Shown: piece by piece, positions 45,331 through 54,631 of the stretch
How positions within the stretch are numbered: the first letter of the stretch is position 1
Layout: the number at the start of each line of letters is the position of its first letter
Assembly: GCF_038397775.1 (NCBI RefSeq)
Contig: NZ_CP151650.1
Coordinates: 2,914,001 to 2,978,000 of the forward strand
Length of the DNA stretch: 64,000 nt
DNA from: Pseudomonas sp. RC10
GTDB lineage: Bacteria > Pseudomonadota > Gammaproteobacteria > Pseudomonadales > Pseudomonadaceae
Direction: 5' to 3'
Program-made: the position numbers and the translations under genes
Notes under the pieces: model-generated
Told to the model about the DNA's origin: nothing
The model's database searches: none
The model's input: the letters and a program-made list of their open reading frames with translations, nothing else

Positions 45331-46632
45331 ATGCAGGCTCATTATCTTCAGGAATTGGTGAAAGCTCACGCACAGGCTCGACCTGTCGGCATCACGTCCA
45401 TTTGTTCGGCGCACCCGTTGGTGATTGAAGCGGCGCTGCGTGAGGCGACAGGGCATCAGGGGCCCGTGCTGATCGAGGCCACGTGCAATCAGGTCAATCA
45501 CGAGGGGGGCTATACGGGCATGACCCCTGCGGACTTTCGCCAGTTCGTTCTCGACATCGCGCAGCGCGTGGGCTTCGACGCCGAGCGCCTGATTCTGGGA
45601 GGGGATCATTTAGGGCCCAACCCCTGGAAGGACTTGCCCGCCGAGACGGCGATGGTGAAGGCCGAAGCGATGCTCGACGCGTATGCCCGCGCCGGCTTTT
45701 CGAAGATTCACCTCGACGCCAGCATGGCCTGCGCGGGAGACGCCGAGCCGTTGCCGGGGGCGTTGATCGCCGAGCGTGCCGCGCGTTTGGCAGCCGTGGT
45801 GGAGCGGGCGGTCACGCGCTCCGGCATGCCGCCACCGGTGTACGTCGTCGGCACCGAAGTCCCGGTGCCTGGCGGTGCGCTGGAGAAGGTCGAAGACCTT
45901 GCCGTGACCACGCCGCAGGACGCCCAGGCGACTCTGGCGCTCCACCGTGAGGCGTTTGCCGCCCTCGGTCTGCAAGAGGCCTACGGGCGGATTGTCGGGT
46001 TGGTGGTGCAGCCCGGCGTCGAGTTCGGCAATGAAAACGTGGTGGTGTACGACGCTCCCAAGGCGCGTGCGTTGAGTGCGGTCTTGCAGAGCGAAAGGCA
46101 GGTGGTGTTCGAGGCCCATTCCACCGACTACCAGCCGCTGACGGCCCTCGGTGAACTGGTCCGCGACGGTTTCGCCATTCTCAAGGTCGGCCCCGGCCTG
46201 ACGTTCGCGCTGCGCGAAGCCTTGTATGCCCTCGAACAGATCGCCGCGACGCTGCAGGTCTTGCCGGAACAGGGCCACGTGCATGACGTCATGGAAAACC
46301 TGATGCGTCAGCAGCCCCAGCACTGGAATCGCTATTACCACGGCGACGAATCGGCGCTGCGCCTGCAACGGCACTTCAGCTACAGCGATCGCATCCGTTA
46401 CTACTGGCCGTCGGAACCGGCGAGCGAAGCGGTGGAGGTCCTGTTTCAGGCGCTGGGAGAGCAGCCGATCAGCGAAACCCTGATCAGCCAGTTCCTGCCA
46501 CACCTCTATCCCCATGTGGCGAACGGCAAAGGCGACAGCTCGGCGAAAGGCCTTGTGCTGGCGGCGATTGCCCATGTGCTGAAGCAATACCGACACGCGT
46601 GCGAGGGCGAGCAACAGCGCATGGCGTCCTGA
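45331..46632 (+). CDS. GatZ/KbaZ-family protein (tagatose-6-phosphate epimerase or aldolase subunit)
   Basis: A 433-residue PF08013-type TIM-barrel protein; ITSICSAHPLVIEAAL, EATCNQVNHEGGYTGMTP and GGDHLGPNPWK are family hallmarks. In E. coli GatZ/KbaZ helps the class II tagatose-bisphosphate aldolase GatY/KbaY; in Agrobacterium a homologue is a D-tagatose 6-phosphate 4-epimerase (EC 5.1.3.40). No GatY or PfkB kinase is in the window, which favours the epimerase reading. AGAGG supports ATG 45331 over earlier starts. Divergent from the DeoR operon. Confidence 0.85.
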   Translation: MQAHYLQELVKAHAQARPVGITSICSAHPLVIEAALREATGHQGPVLIEATCNQVNHEGGYTGMTPADFRQFVLDIAQRVGFDAERLILGGDHLGPNPWKDLPAETAMVKAEAMLDAYARAGFSKIHLDASMACAGDAEPLPGALIAERAARLAAVVERAVTRSGMPPPVYVVGTEVPVPGGALEKVEDLAVTTPQDAQATLALHREAFAALGLQEAYGRIVGLVVQPGVEFGNENVVVYDAPKARALSAVLQSERQVVFEAHSTDYQPLTALGELVRDGFAILKVGPGLTFALREALYALEQIAATLQVLPEQGHVHDVMENLMRQQPQHWNRYYHGDESALRLQRHFSYSDRIRYYWPSEPASEAVEVLFQALGEQPISETLISQFLPHLYPHVANGKGDSSAKGLVLAAIAHVLKQYRHACEGEQQRMAS

Positions 46633-46704
46633 CGTGCCGTGACGAATGGGTCATGGATGACCCTCATGAACCTGCGCGTTCTGCCTCCGAAACGGGCAGC
46701 GGTC

Positions 46705-46778
46705 AAAAAGTCCGAACTCCTTTCGCCCACGCAAAGTCCACCCTAGACGCGCACGTTGCGTCTGGACTTTTAAAGGAG
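46705..46778 (+). promoter_or_regulatory. foldable 5' leader masking a Shine-Dalgarno sequence
   Basis: AAAGTCC (46733-46739) and AGACGC (46745-46750) pair with GCGTCT-GGACTTT (46758-46770); a second AAAAGTCC at 46706-46713 can compete for the same arm; CTCCTTT (46717-46723) is exactly complementary to the AAAGGAG Shine-Dalgarno sequence (46772-46778) of the SDR gene. An RNA switch or thermosensor is possible, but it may also be the 3' hairpin of the GatZ-like gene. Confidence 0.4.
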
Positions 46779-46784
46779 AGCACC

Positions 46785-47642
46785 ATGACCGATTACCCGA
46801 AACCACCGTTCAAGCCTCAACAGCAGCCGGTGCCCGGTGATCAGAGCCGAATGGACCCGTACCCGGATTGCGGCGAAAACAGCTACAAAGGTTCGGGCCG
46901 CCTGGCCAACAAGATCGCGCTGATTACCGGCGCCGACAGCGGCATTGGCCGCGCCGTCGCCATCGCGTTTGCCCGTGAAGGCGCCGACGTGGCGCTGTCG
47001 TACCTCGACGAGCATGAGGATGCGAAAGAGACCGCGCGTTGGGTGGAAGAAGCGGGGCGGCAGTGCCTGCTGCTGCCGGGGGACCTGGCGAAAAAAGAGC
47101 AGTGCTCGGCCATTGTCGATGCCACCGTGAAAGCGTTTGGCCGCATCGACGTGTTGGTCAACAACGCTGCCTTCCAGATGACCCATGACAGCCTCGAAGA
47201 CATTACCGACGAGGAGTGGGTGAAGACCTTCGACATCAACATCACTGCCATTTTTCGCATCTGCAAGGCGGCGCTGCCGTCGATGGCACGTGGCAGTTCG
47301 ATCATCAACACCAGCTCGGTGAATTCGGATTCGCCCAAGCCGACGCTGCTGCCTTACGCCACTACCAAAGGCGCCATTGCCAACTTCAGCGCCGGTCTGG
47401 CACAGATGCTGGGGCCGAAAGGTATCCGCGTGAACAGCGTCGCGCCGGGACCGATCTGGACGCCGCTGATCGTTGCGACCATGACCGATGACGACGTCAA
47501 AAGCTTCGGTGAAGAAACGCCTCTTGGCAGACCCGGTCAGCCTGTCGAAGTGGCGCCGATTTACGTCCTGCTGGCGTCCGACGAGGCCAGTTACATTTCC
47601 GGCACCCGCTACGGCGTGACGGGGGGCAAGCCGATTCTCTGA
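46785..47642 (+). CDS. YghA-type SDR, general-stress oxidoreductase
   Basis: A 285-residue SDR with the N-terminal extension typical of the YghA/GSP39 group (PPFKPQQQPVPGDQSRMDPYPD), cofactor motif ITGADSGIGRAVAIAFA, NNAAFQM, INTSSVNSD and YATTKGA. Such proteins are often stress induced and NADP-linked, with uncertain substrate. AAAGGAG lies 6 bp before the ATG and is part of a possible regulatory hairpin. Probably its own transcription unit, 152 bp after the GatZ-like gene. Confidence 0.92.
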   Translation: MTDYPKPPFKPQQQPVPGDQSRMDPYPDCGENSYKGSGRLANKIALITGADSGIGRAVAIAFAREGADVALSYLDEHEDAKETARWVEEAGRQCLLLPGDLAKKEQCSAIVDATVKAFGRIDVLVNNAAFQMTHDSLEDITDEEWVKTFDINITAIFRICKAALPSMARGSSIINTSSVNSDSPKPTLLPYATTKGAIANFSAGLAQMLGPKGIRVNSVAPGPIWTPLIVATMTDDDVKSFGEETPLGRPGQPVEVAPIYVLLASDEASYISGTRYGVTGGKPIL

Positions 47643-47843
47643 CCTGACCCCCCAGAGCCATAACCTTCAACACCCGGTTCGCCTGCTTCTCATGCCGGTT
47701 TTGGTTTGTCTCAATGACGGCCGAAATCGGGGTGGTCAGGGGCGGGAACGGGTGTTCGTCTGCCTTCCGAAAAATACTGGGAATTTCCTGCGAACCGGCA
47801 CTGTCCACCGACCACACAATAAAGGTCACCAAGGAACACGGAC

Positions 47844-48107
47844 ATGGCCATCTCCACGCTCGAACTTCGCCACATCATTGAATCTGCCTTTCTGCCCATG
47901 CGCTCCACCTGTTCGGCCTCGGCCAACGGTGAGCTGACCATTGAAATCATCGACCCGGCCACGGGGTTGAATGTCGTGTTCGGCGGCATTCCCATGGCGT
48001 CCCTCGGCACCAGTCGGGCGATTTCCGATCTGATTGCCCAGCTTCGTGCACAGGTCTGTCGTCCAGCCCGACACGCCAATGCCTATCGGCCCCGCGCGAT
48101 GGGGTGA
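47844..48107 (+). CDS. DUF1652 protein
   Basis: An 87-residue protein opening AISTLELRHIIESAFLPMRSTC, diagnostic of DUF1652, a Pseudomonas-restricted family of unknown function. AAGGA precedes the ATG. The C-terminal residues after ~70 are variable. Standing alone before a REP-rich gap. Confidence 0.85.
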   Translation: MAISTLELRHIIESAFLPMRSTCSASANGELTIEIIDPATGLNVVFGGIPMASLGTSRAISDLIAQLRAQVCRPARHANAYRPRAMG

Positions 48108-48204
48108 ACGCTGCTGAGGCGCGACTTGACGGCAGAGAGTGCTGGGCGCGGTCATCCGGAAGGGTGGGTGCAGCCTGACGCCGATGTGTCGCCTGCCGGG
48201 TCGT

Positions 48205-48346
48205 TTCGCGAATGAATTCGCTCCCACAGGCGTTCGGCGTCGTCGCTGATAGCAAGGCATGACGCAGGTTCCACAGAATGCTTGGCGTCGCCGCTGGCTG
48301 CGTGGCATGACGCGGATTCCACTGTGGGAGCGAATTCATTCGCGAA
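48205..48346. repeat. inverted REP pair enclosing a 48-bp imperfect tandem repeat
   Basis: Positions 48205-48229 and 48322-48346 are perfect reverse complements (25 nt, containing GTGGGAGCGAATTCATTCGC). Between them two ~48-bp units share GGCATGACGC-G-TTCCAC (48256-48274 and 48304-48322). Open frames across it read the known spurious SEFIRE-type peptides. The rest of the gap from 48108 to 48440 shows no gene. Confidence 0.85.
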
Positions 48347-48440
48347 GGTCTTCAATACGCAGCCTATGTTACATTTGCCCCTGTTTTCACCAGGCGCCAC
48401 CCTAAGCCTCTCCCCACGACCAGCCCCTTTCAGGACATCC

Positions 48441-49340
48441 ATGACCGACCAGTTCGCGGCGTTGCGCGTGTTCGTTCGCCTTGCGCAGACCGGCAGTTTT
48501 TCCAGAACGGCACGGGAGCTGAAACTGTCGCAACCCACCACCTCGCGCATGATTTCTGATCTGGAAGCGCATCTGGGCGTGACCCTGTTCAATCGCACCA
48601 CCCGCGCCGTGGCGCTGACCCAGGCCGGGGCGGACTACCTCGCGGACATCCAGCCGATTCTCGATGCCTTGACCGAAGCCGATTACCGCATTCGCGGCAG
48701 TGGCGAGTTGCGCGGAGAGTTGCGGGTGAGCATGGCGTCCATTATTGCGTCACGCATCATCCTGCCGCGCTTGAAGAGTTTCATGGCCGAACACCCGCAT
48801 CTCACTGTTCTGCTTTCGACCGAGGACCGACGTCAGGACCTTATTCTGGAAGGCATTGACGTGGCGCTGCGCTTCGGCACGCTGGCCGATTCCAGTGCGT
48901 TGGCGCGCAAGGTGGGCAGTTGGCCGCTGATCATGGCGGGCGCCCCGGATTACCTCCGCCAACAGGGCACGCCCTCATCGCCGTCCGATCTGACTGCGCA
49001 CCGCTTCGTCGTGGCGGGACCGGTGGCCGCCCGAACGCTGTTGATCGAACAGAACGGGCTGGAAATACCCGTTGAAATCCACGGCAACCTGACCGTCACG
49101 GGAACGGATGCGGGGGTCGTCGCGGGGAAGGAAGGCCTTGGGCTGGTGGTCGCGACCGTTCCCGCGCTTATCGCCGATATTGAAACCGGCAGTCTGGTGC
49201 GGGTCATGGCCGACTGGAATCTGGGTGCGGTGGACGCCTACGCGCTTTATCCGGGAGGGCAGACGCCGAAACCCGCCGCCCGGGTATTCGTGGAGTTCAT
49301 GATCGACGCGCTGAGCGATGTCGATCTCTGCCCCGAGTGA
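48441..49340 (+). CDS. LysR-family regulator, paralogue of the 57.5 kb gene
   Basis: A 299-residue LysR protein (ALRVFVRLAQTGSFSRTARELKLSQPTTSRMISDLEAHLG; effector domain from GELRVSMASIIASR). Closely similar in sequence to the LysR at 57490-58371, notably in LEGIDVALRFGTLADSSALARK. AGGA precedes the ATG at 48441; the REP element lies just upstream. No divergent partner: the gene before it is codirectional DUF1652, so its target may be elsewhere. Confidence 0.9.
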   Translation: MTDQFAALRVFVRLAQTGSFSRTARELKLSQPTTSRMISDLEAHLGVTLFNRTTRAVALTQAGADYLADIQPILDALTEADYRIRGSGELRGELRVSMASIIASRIILPRLKSFMAEHPHLTVLLSTEDRRQDLILEGIDVALRFGTLADSSALARKVGSWPLIMAGAPDYLRQQGTPSSPSDLTAHRFVVAGPVAARTLLIEQNGLEIPVEIHGNLTVTGTDAGVVAGKEGLGLVVATVPALIADIETGSLVRVMADWNLGAVDAYALYPGGQTPKPAARVFVEFMIDALSDVDLCPE

Positions 49341-49535
49341 GTCAAGCTAGAACGCGACCCGCGCAGACCCTAACCGCTGCGGTGTTCGTGTAACACCTAA
49401 ATATCTGAATAAGTCTTATACCTCGCCCGCCGTCGGAACTGGAGGACGCCGATGTTATCGTTCGGCTTCACCTGTATCGCCCGACAGGCAGACTTTTCGT
49501 CAACTTCGGGCTGTCCTGTATTTGGAGTCGTTGTC

Positions 49536-49883
49536 ATGATCAAGATGAGTTTATTCCTCACCCGCCGTTCGGATCTCACGTTCGAACAATTCAGCGAATA
49601 CTGGGCAAATGTGCACTGGCCCATCGTACAAACAGTGCCAGAAGTGTTGGAGCACACCATTCGTTATGTGCAGCAGCACAACGTCGGCGGCCTCCCGGAA
49701 GGCGTGCCTGCGGCCCCGTTCGACGGTTATGCGGAAGCCTGGATCGCCAACAAGGAAGCCATTTATAAAGTGATCGGTTCTCCGAAGTGGGACGAAATCG
49801 TTGCGGTCGATGACGAGAACTTTCTCGACCGTTCAAAGACACTCGTATTGTTCACTGAAGAGAAAGTCGATTACGTCGCTTGA
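49536..49883 (+). CDS. EthD-domain protein
   Basis: A 115-residue dimeric alpha-beta barrel protein (MIKMSLFLTRRSDLTFEQFSEYWANVHWPIVQ), the EthD fold with the HxPxV-like motif. Relatives assist or carry out breakdown of ethers or polyketide rings. GGAG precedes the ATG at 49536. It is followed by a palindrome and a terminator, so it is a single gene. Confidence 0.85.
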   Translation: MIKMSLFLTRRSDLTFEQFSEYWANVHWPIVQTVPEVLEHTIRYVQQHNVGGLPEGVPAAPFDGYAEAWIANKEAIYKVIGSPKWDEIVAVDDENFLDRSKTLVLFTEEKVDYVA

Positions 49884-49892
49884 GACGTATAA

Positions 49893-49950
49893 GCGTTGTA
49901 CAACGCGGTAAACGTTGAACTAAGGAGTCTCTGTGAAGAGGCTCTTTTTT
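49893..49950 (+). terminator. palindrome and intrinsic terminator after the EthD gene
   Basis: GCGTTGTACAACGC (49893-49906) is a perfect 14-bp palindrome 10 bp past the EthD stop codon. A second stem, GAGTCTCT / AGAGGCTC (49925-49932 and 49937-49944, one G-U pair), is followed by TTTTTT and is a standard terminator. Confidence 0.75.
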
Positions 49951-50095
49951 GTGGCTGCATGGTCAAGAACCGGTACGCATGAAGGGCGTTTCCAGTCCCG
50001 ACAGGCTAGTCGTGACCTGAAGGCAATCTGCATCGCGATTCGAGGGGTTTGCTGGTAGTCTGCCACCCGTGAATACGGGCTCCACAGGAGCAGCC

Positions 50096-51994
50096 ATGAC
50101 CCCTCTAAACGCCATCCCTACAGCACCTTTGTCCGCCGCGTCCGCGACGTCAAAGGATAACCTGTCCGACATCGAACTGCTGCACACCATCAGCATGGCG
50201 CTGATAGGCGAGCAGGACCTTGAAGCCCTGTACGGCAAGATCGTCGATGCAGCGGTGTCCATTACCGGTTCGCAGTTCGGCACGATGCAGAAACTTTGCC
50301 CTCCCGACCACGCGTCAGGGCATGGGGGCGAGCTTCAACTGCTGGCTTCTCGGGGCCTGCCCCCCGAAGCCATCGGATTCTGGCAATGGGTCAGCCCCAC
50401 GGCCTACAGCAGTTGCACGATGGCGCTGAAACTGGGCGAACGAGCCGTCATCCCCGACTTCGAACAATGGGCCGACATTTCAGGCACCGAAGACCTGCAA
50501 GCCTTTCGCCGCACCGGCATCCGTGCCGCGCAGACGACGCCGCTGCTGTCGCGCAGTGGCGACCTGCTGGGCATGATTTCCACCCATTGGAGCCAACCTC
50601 ACCAGCCGTCCGAGCGCGACTTGAGGTTGCTGGACATTCTGTCGCGCCAGGCTGCCGACCTTCTCGAACGCACGGTTGCAGAAGAGTCGTTGCGTGCGCG
50701 GGAACAGGAACTGGCACGCACCTGCACCATGCTGCTGGAAATCGAAGAGCAGCAGCGTCGAGGCGCCGCCGAGCTGCGCCGCCTGAACGAAACCCTGGAA
50801 CAGCGCGTCGCCGAACGCACCGCCGATCTGATGCAGGCCGAAGAAAAACTGCGTCAGTCGCAAAAAATGGAGGCCGTTGGGCAACTGACGGGCGGCCTGG
50901 CCCACGACTTCAACAACCTGCTGGCGGGCATTTCGGGCTCCCTCGAACTCATGGGCAAACGGATCGTTCAGGGCCGGCTGGCCGAGGTGGACAAATACAT
51001 GGCCGCCGCTCAGGGTGGCGCAAAGCGGGCCGCCGCGCTTACCCATCGCCTGCTGGCCTTCTCGCGACGCCAGGCCCTCGAACCGCGCGCCACCCACGTC
51101 AACACGCTGATGCACGGGATGATCGAGCTGGTCCAGCGGACCGTCGGCCCCGGCATCACGCTGGAAACCGCCGGTGCCGCTGATTTGTGGCCGGCGTTTG
51201 TCGACGCGAGCCAGCTGGAAAACGCGTTACTCAACCTGTGCATCAACGCCCGGGATGCCATGCCCGACGGCGGATGCATCACGCTCAGGACGTCCAACGA
51301 ATACGTCAATCGCGAGACCGCGCTTGCTCACGACATGTCGGAAGGGCACTACCTGTGTCTGTGCGTCAGCGACACCGGCATCGGCATGACGCCGGAGGTG
51401 ATCGCCCATGCCTTCGAACCGTTCTTCACCACCAAACCCATGGGGCAGGGCACAGGGCTTGGGCTGTCGATGATCTACGGTTTCGCCCAACAGTCGGGCG
51501 GGCAGGTGCGGATTCAGTCCCGCGTGGGCGAGGGCACGAGCGTGTTCATCTACCTGCCGCGCCACCATGAAGAAGGGGTGCCGGAAGCGTCGCCCCGGAA
51601 AATCTCTGCCGTAGATGTCGCGCAGCACGGGGAAACGGTGTTGCTGGTAGACGACGAACCCACCGTGCGCATGCTGCTGGCGGACGTATTGGGTGAACTC
51701 GGTTACACCGTGATCGAAGCTGCCGACAGCCTCGCCGGACTCAGGCTGCTGCGCTCGGACATGCACATCGACGTGCTGGTCACCGACATCGGCCTGCCGG
51801 GCGGCATGAATGGTTGGCAAATGGCCGACGCGGGACGGGAAGTGCGACCCGCGCTCAAGACGCTGTTCGTGACCGGGTACGCCGAAAGTTTCGTGCTCGA
51901 CAGCGGTCAGCTTCAGCCGGGTATGCAGTTGCTGACCAAGCCGTTCGAGATCGACACCCTCGGTGGCCGCCTGCGCGACCTGCTGTCCTCATAA
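50096..51994 (+). CDS. GAF-domain hybrid histidine kinase with receiver
   Basis: A 632-residue soluble kinase. Residues ~25-190 form a GAF sensor (LLHTISMALIGEQDLEALYGKIVDAAVSITGS...); 195-260 is coiled coil; the dimerisation box has phospho-His270 in GGLAHDFNNLLAG; the ATPase domain has NLCINARDAM, DTGIGM and GTGLGLSM; the receiver carries LVDDEPTVRM and Asp564 in LVTDIGLPG. No membrane span is seen. AGGAG before ATG 50096 fixes the start. It is a lone kinase, so its output partner must lie elsewhere. Confidence 0.92.
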   Translation: MTPLNAIPTAPLSAASATSKDNLSDIELLHTISMALIGEQDLEALYGKIVDAAVSITGSQFGTMQKLCPPDHASGHGGELQLLASRGLPPEAIGFWQWVSPTAYSSCTMALKLGERAVIPDFEQWADISGTEDLQAFRRTGIRAAQTTPLLSRSGDLLGMISTHWSQPHQPSERDLRLLDILSRQAADLLERTVAEESLRAREQELARTCTMLLEIEEQQRRGAAELRRLNETLEQRVAERTADLMQAEEKLRQSQKMEAVGQLTGGLAHDFNNLLAGISGSLELMGKRIVQGRLAEVDKYMAAAQGGAKRAAALTHRLLAFSRRQALEPRATHVNTLMHGMIELVQRTVGPGITLETAGAADLWPAFVDASQLENALLNLCINARDAMPDGGCITLRTSNEYVNRETALAHDMSEGHYLCLCVSDTGIGMTPEVIAHAFEPFFTTKPMGQGTGLGLSMIYGFAQQSGGQVRIQSRVGEGTSVFIYLPRHHEEGVPEASPRKISAVDVAQHGETVLLVDDEPTVRMLLADVLGELGYTVIEAADSLAGLRLLRSDMHIDVLVTDIGLPGGMNGWQMADAGREVRPALKTLFVTGYAESFVLDSGQLQPGMQLLTKPFEIDTLGGRLRDLLSS

Positions 51995-52008
51995 CGGGTG
52001 GCGGCGGG

Positions 52009-52638
52009 TCACGCGGCTGGCACCTGCGGCGTTGTGAACCAGGCCTCGGAGGGCGTAGGAAAGCGCATCTTCTCTCGAAGCCGTGCAGCGTTGCTCGCGT
52101 TGGTCAGCATCTCGACCAGCAAAAATGCCACTTCCGACGCCGTGCCCGGTCCAGTGGATGTGATCAGCTTCCCGTCTCGCACCACCGGTTGGTCGACGAA
52201 CGTGGCACCGGTCTCCACCAGTTGCTGCTTTCGGCGTCCGCCCACCTGGTGATAAACCGTGGCCTGGCGCGCGTGCAGCACGCCCGCCCGGCCCAGGCAT
52301 AACGAGGAGACACAGACGCTGGCGACGAGCTTGTCGGCCTCGACGAAGTGGCGGATCGTCTCCAGAAACGGCTCACTCAGCGCTTCCTCGTAAAACCCGC
52401 TGGGTTCGAAACCGCCCGGCAATGCCAGGGAGTCGAACGCATTCAGGTCCAGATCGGCCAACTGCCGATTGGGGCGAATCACCAGGCCAAACGTCGAGGT
52501 GATTTCCTCCCGCAGCCCCGCAATCACCAGTTCGATCTTTTCGTCTCCTACCAAGTCGGCCCAACCCAGAATGTCGGTGAACGCCGCCATTTCCATGGGT
52601 TCAACGCCATTGGCGAGCAACATCAAAACCTTTTTCAC
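52009..52638 (-). CDS. DJ-1/PfpI-family protein
   Basis: A 209-residue protein of the DJ-1/ThiJ/PfpI superfamily with GTG start preceded by GGAGAG. The nucleophile-elbow Cys109 is in LVASVCVSSLCLGRAGVL, and LALPGGFEPSGFY and TGPGTASEVAF are family motifs. Possible roles are glyoxalase-III or deglycase type chaperone. Convergent with the hybrid kinase gene. Confidence 0.9.
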   Translation of the reverse strand: MKKVLMLLANGVEPMEMAAFTDILGWADLVGDEKIELVIAGLREEITSTFGLVIRPNRQLADLDLNAFDSLALPGGFEPSGFYEEALSEPFLETIRHFVEADKLVASVCVSSLCLGRAGVLHARQATVYHQVGGRRKQQLVETGATFVDQPVVRDGKLITSTGPGTASEVAFLLVEMLTNASNAARLREKMRFPTPSEAWFTTPQVPAA

Positions 52639-52801
52639 ATCGTCTCTCCATTCACGTGGACGCACCTCCGGCTTGCAAGCCGTCAGTCATGAACGGAATG
52701 GTTGATGTTCGGGCGGCTGGGGACAATCCCTTGGAATCGCAATTGATCATTCCACCCGATGAAATAACCGCTGGCGAACACCGGGTGGTCAGATCACACC
52801 G

Positions 52802-53605
52802 TTAAGACTTCACGGTCTCGGCACTGGCCAATTCGAGGAACAGGGCGACATGCACAGGTGGCAGCCCCTCAAGAGTGCCGCCCACGGGAGAAGGGCGCTC
52901 GGCGGTCTCGATCAGCTTGCGCGCAGCAGTGGGAGAAAGTGGACTTGCGCTCTGCCGGTACAGCCGCTTCGCTTCGTCCTCTGACAGATGGCCGGGGATG
53001 GCAGGAGCATAGGGCCAAAAATAAATCGGTGTATTTGGCTCGATGCGCCAGCTGTCGGCCAGTAAGCCCGCATCGACCACGTTGTAGCCAATATCCTCGA
53101 TGAAGCGTGCCACGACGCCTTTCGCGCCATGGTTGTCCCCGGCGATGGGTAATGTGGTGCGTTCGACATCACCTCTGGCGCGGGCGTTGTGCTGCATGTG
53201 AATCCAGCCCAGGTTGTGAAGGCCTTTCACCACGTTAGCCCCTGGCAAATGGCGTTGCATCAGTTCACTGGAGGTCAGCGCTGCGCGATCGAGGTCGGTC
53301 TGTCGGAAACCACCCACGTCAGGGTAATAATTCGTGTGATCGATGACGACTTTGCCTACGAACTGGCTGGCAGGCAAGGACTCGAATGCCGCCAGCGGGA
53401 TGGCGATGGAGACGATGTCCCCGGCAGTGATCACCTCCGTGACAGTGCCGGCGCGAGCGAGCGGTCCCAGTTCCTCGACCAATGCTGCCAGCGATTCCGG
53501 GCCGCGAGAGTTACCGATGACCACGTGATAACCCGCTGCGACCGCGAGGTGCGCAACGGCTTTGCCGACGAGGCCGGAGCCGATGATTCCGATTGTTTGA
53601 GTCAT
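52802..53605 (-). CDS. NADPH-dependent F420-reductase-type oxidoreductase
   Basis: A 267-residue Rossmann-fold protein (IGIIGSGLVGKAVAHLAVAAGYHVVIGNSRG) of the F420:NADP reductase-like group, which in Pseudomonas acts on other redox partners because F420 is absent. Divergent from a LysR gene whose promoter region is shared and carries a palindrome. ATG at 53603-53605. Confidence 0.88.
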   Translation of the reverse strand: MTQTIGIIGSGLVGKAVAHLAVAAGYHVVIGNSRGPESLAALVEELGPLARAGTVTEVITAGDIVSIAIPLAAFESLPASQFVGKVVIDHTNYYPDVGGFRQTDLDRAALTSSELMQRHLPGANVVKGLHNLGWIHMQHNARARGDVERTTLPIAGDNHGAKGVVARFIEDIGYNVVDAGLLADSWRIEPNTPIYFWPYAPAIPGHLSEDEAKRLYRQSASPLSPTAARKLIETAERPSPVGGTLEGLPPVHVALFLELASAETVKS

Positions 53606-53676
53606 GTGTCTAGAGCCTTTCTCAAGGAGCGACGGGCGACCGCCGCCGGGTTCATGCAAACGCTGCATGGACGAAC

Positions 53677-53692
53677 TCTAGGGAACACTAGA
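53677..53692. promoter_or_regulatory. operator candidate between the reductase and LysR genes
   Basis: TCTAG-GGAACA-CTAGA, a perfect 5-bp-arm inverted repeat, lies midway in the 126-bp divergent region. Confidence 0.5.
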
Positions 53693-53731
53693 AAATTGAT
53701 AAATAGAGACAAAGCTCACAGACTGTTGCGC

Positions 53732-54631
53732 ATGAATACATCAATCGATCTTTCGGAAATGAGGACGTTCGTCGCGGTGGTGACGGAAGGTTCGTTTACG
53801 CTGGCCGCACAACGACTCGGCACTGACAAGGCTCGGGTGAGCCGTGTCGTGACCCGCATGGAGGAGAAACTCAGCGCCCGGCTGCTGACGCGTTCGACGC
53901 GTCGGCTGAATGTGACCGAGGTCGGGCGTGATTATTTCGAACGCGCCGTGTGCATTCTCACTGCCGCCGAGGCCGCTGAAGCCGCCGTCGCCGAGCAGTC
54001 CAGAGAGCCAAAAGGGTTACTCAGGATCACAGCGGGTTCCGAATTCGGCACGCTGGTCGTCGATGGCTGGATCGCGACATTCCTGAAGCGCGCGCCGAAG
54101 GTCACCGTGGACACCGAGTACACCAACCGTCTGGTGGACATTATTCACGAGGGCGTAGATGTCGCCGTGCGTGTCGGCGTATTGCAGGACTCGGGCCTGT
54201 CGGCACGCAAGCTGGGGGAGGTGACCTACGGGCTGTACGCAGCCCCTGATTATTTGCACGACAAGGCCACGTTGTCGGCGGTGAGCGATCTCCAGCATCA
54301 CGACCTGATTATGAAAGCCCCACGCACACGTCCGGACTGGACGCTGTTCAATGGCGTCGACACGGAAACCTTCAGCCAGGCACCTCGCGCCACGGTCAAC
54401 AGCACCATCGGTGCGAAAAACCTGACGCTGGCCGGTATCGGCATTGCCCAGTTGCCGCGGTTTATGGCGGCGCCTTATGTGGCGAAAGGCTCGCTGGTAC
54501 GTGTTTTGCCCGCCTGGTATCACGCGCCGGTGCCGGTGCACGCGGTCTTCGCATCCAGCCGTTACATGGACCCGAAAGTACGCAGCTTTGTCGATTTTTC
54601 ATTAAGCGAATTCGCCAGAACCGTCGGCTGA
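53732..54631 (+). CDS. LysR-family regulator divergent from a reductase gene
   Basis: A 299-residue LysR protein (TFVAVVTEGSFTLAAQRLGTDKARVSRVVTRMEEKL; effector part from GLLRITAGSEFGT). The frame extends far upstream inside the reductase region, but the LysR N-terminus starts at ATG 53732. It is likely autoregulated with the divergent reductase through the palindrome at 53677. The 230 bp after it up to 54861 hold nothing I can identify. Confidence 0.9.
   Translation: MNTSIDLSEMRTFVAVVTEGSFTLAAQRLGTDKARVSRVVTRMEEKLSARLLTRSTRRLNVTEVGRDYFERAVCILTAAEAAEAAVAEQSREPKGLLRITAGSEFGTLVVDGWIATFLKRAPKVTVDTEYTNRLVDIIHEGVDVAVRVGVLQDSGLSARKLGEVTYGLYAAPDYLHDKATLSAVSDLQHHDLIMKAPRTRPDWTLFNGVDTETFSQAPRATVNSTIGAKNLTLAGIGIAQLPRFMAAPYVAKGSLVRVLPAWYHAPVPVHAVFASSRYMDPKVRSFVDFSLSEFARTVG

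Noticed and set aside
47947..48601. Minus-strand frames giving GSEFIRE/ERIHSR-like peptides
   Set aside because: Translation of REP repeats, a well-known annotation artefact in Pseudomonas.
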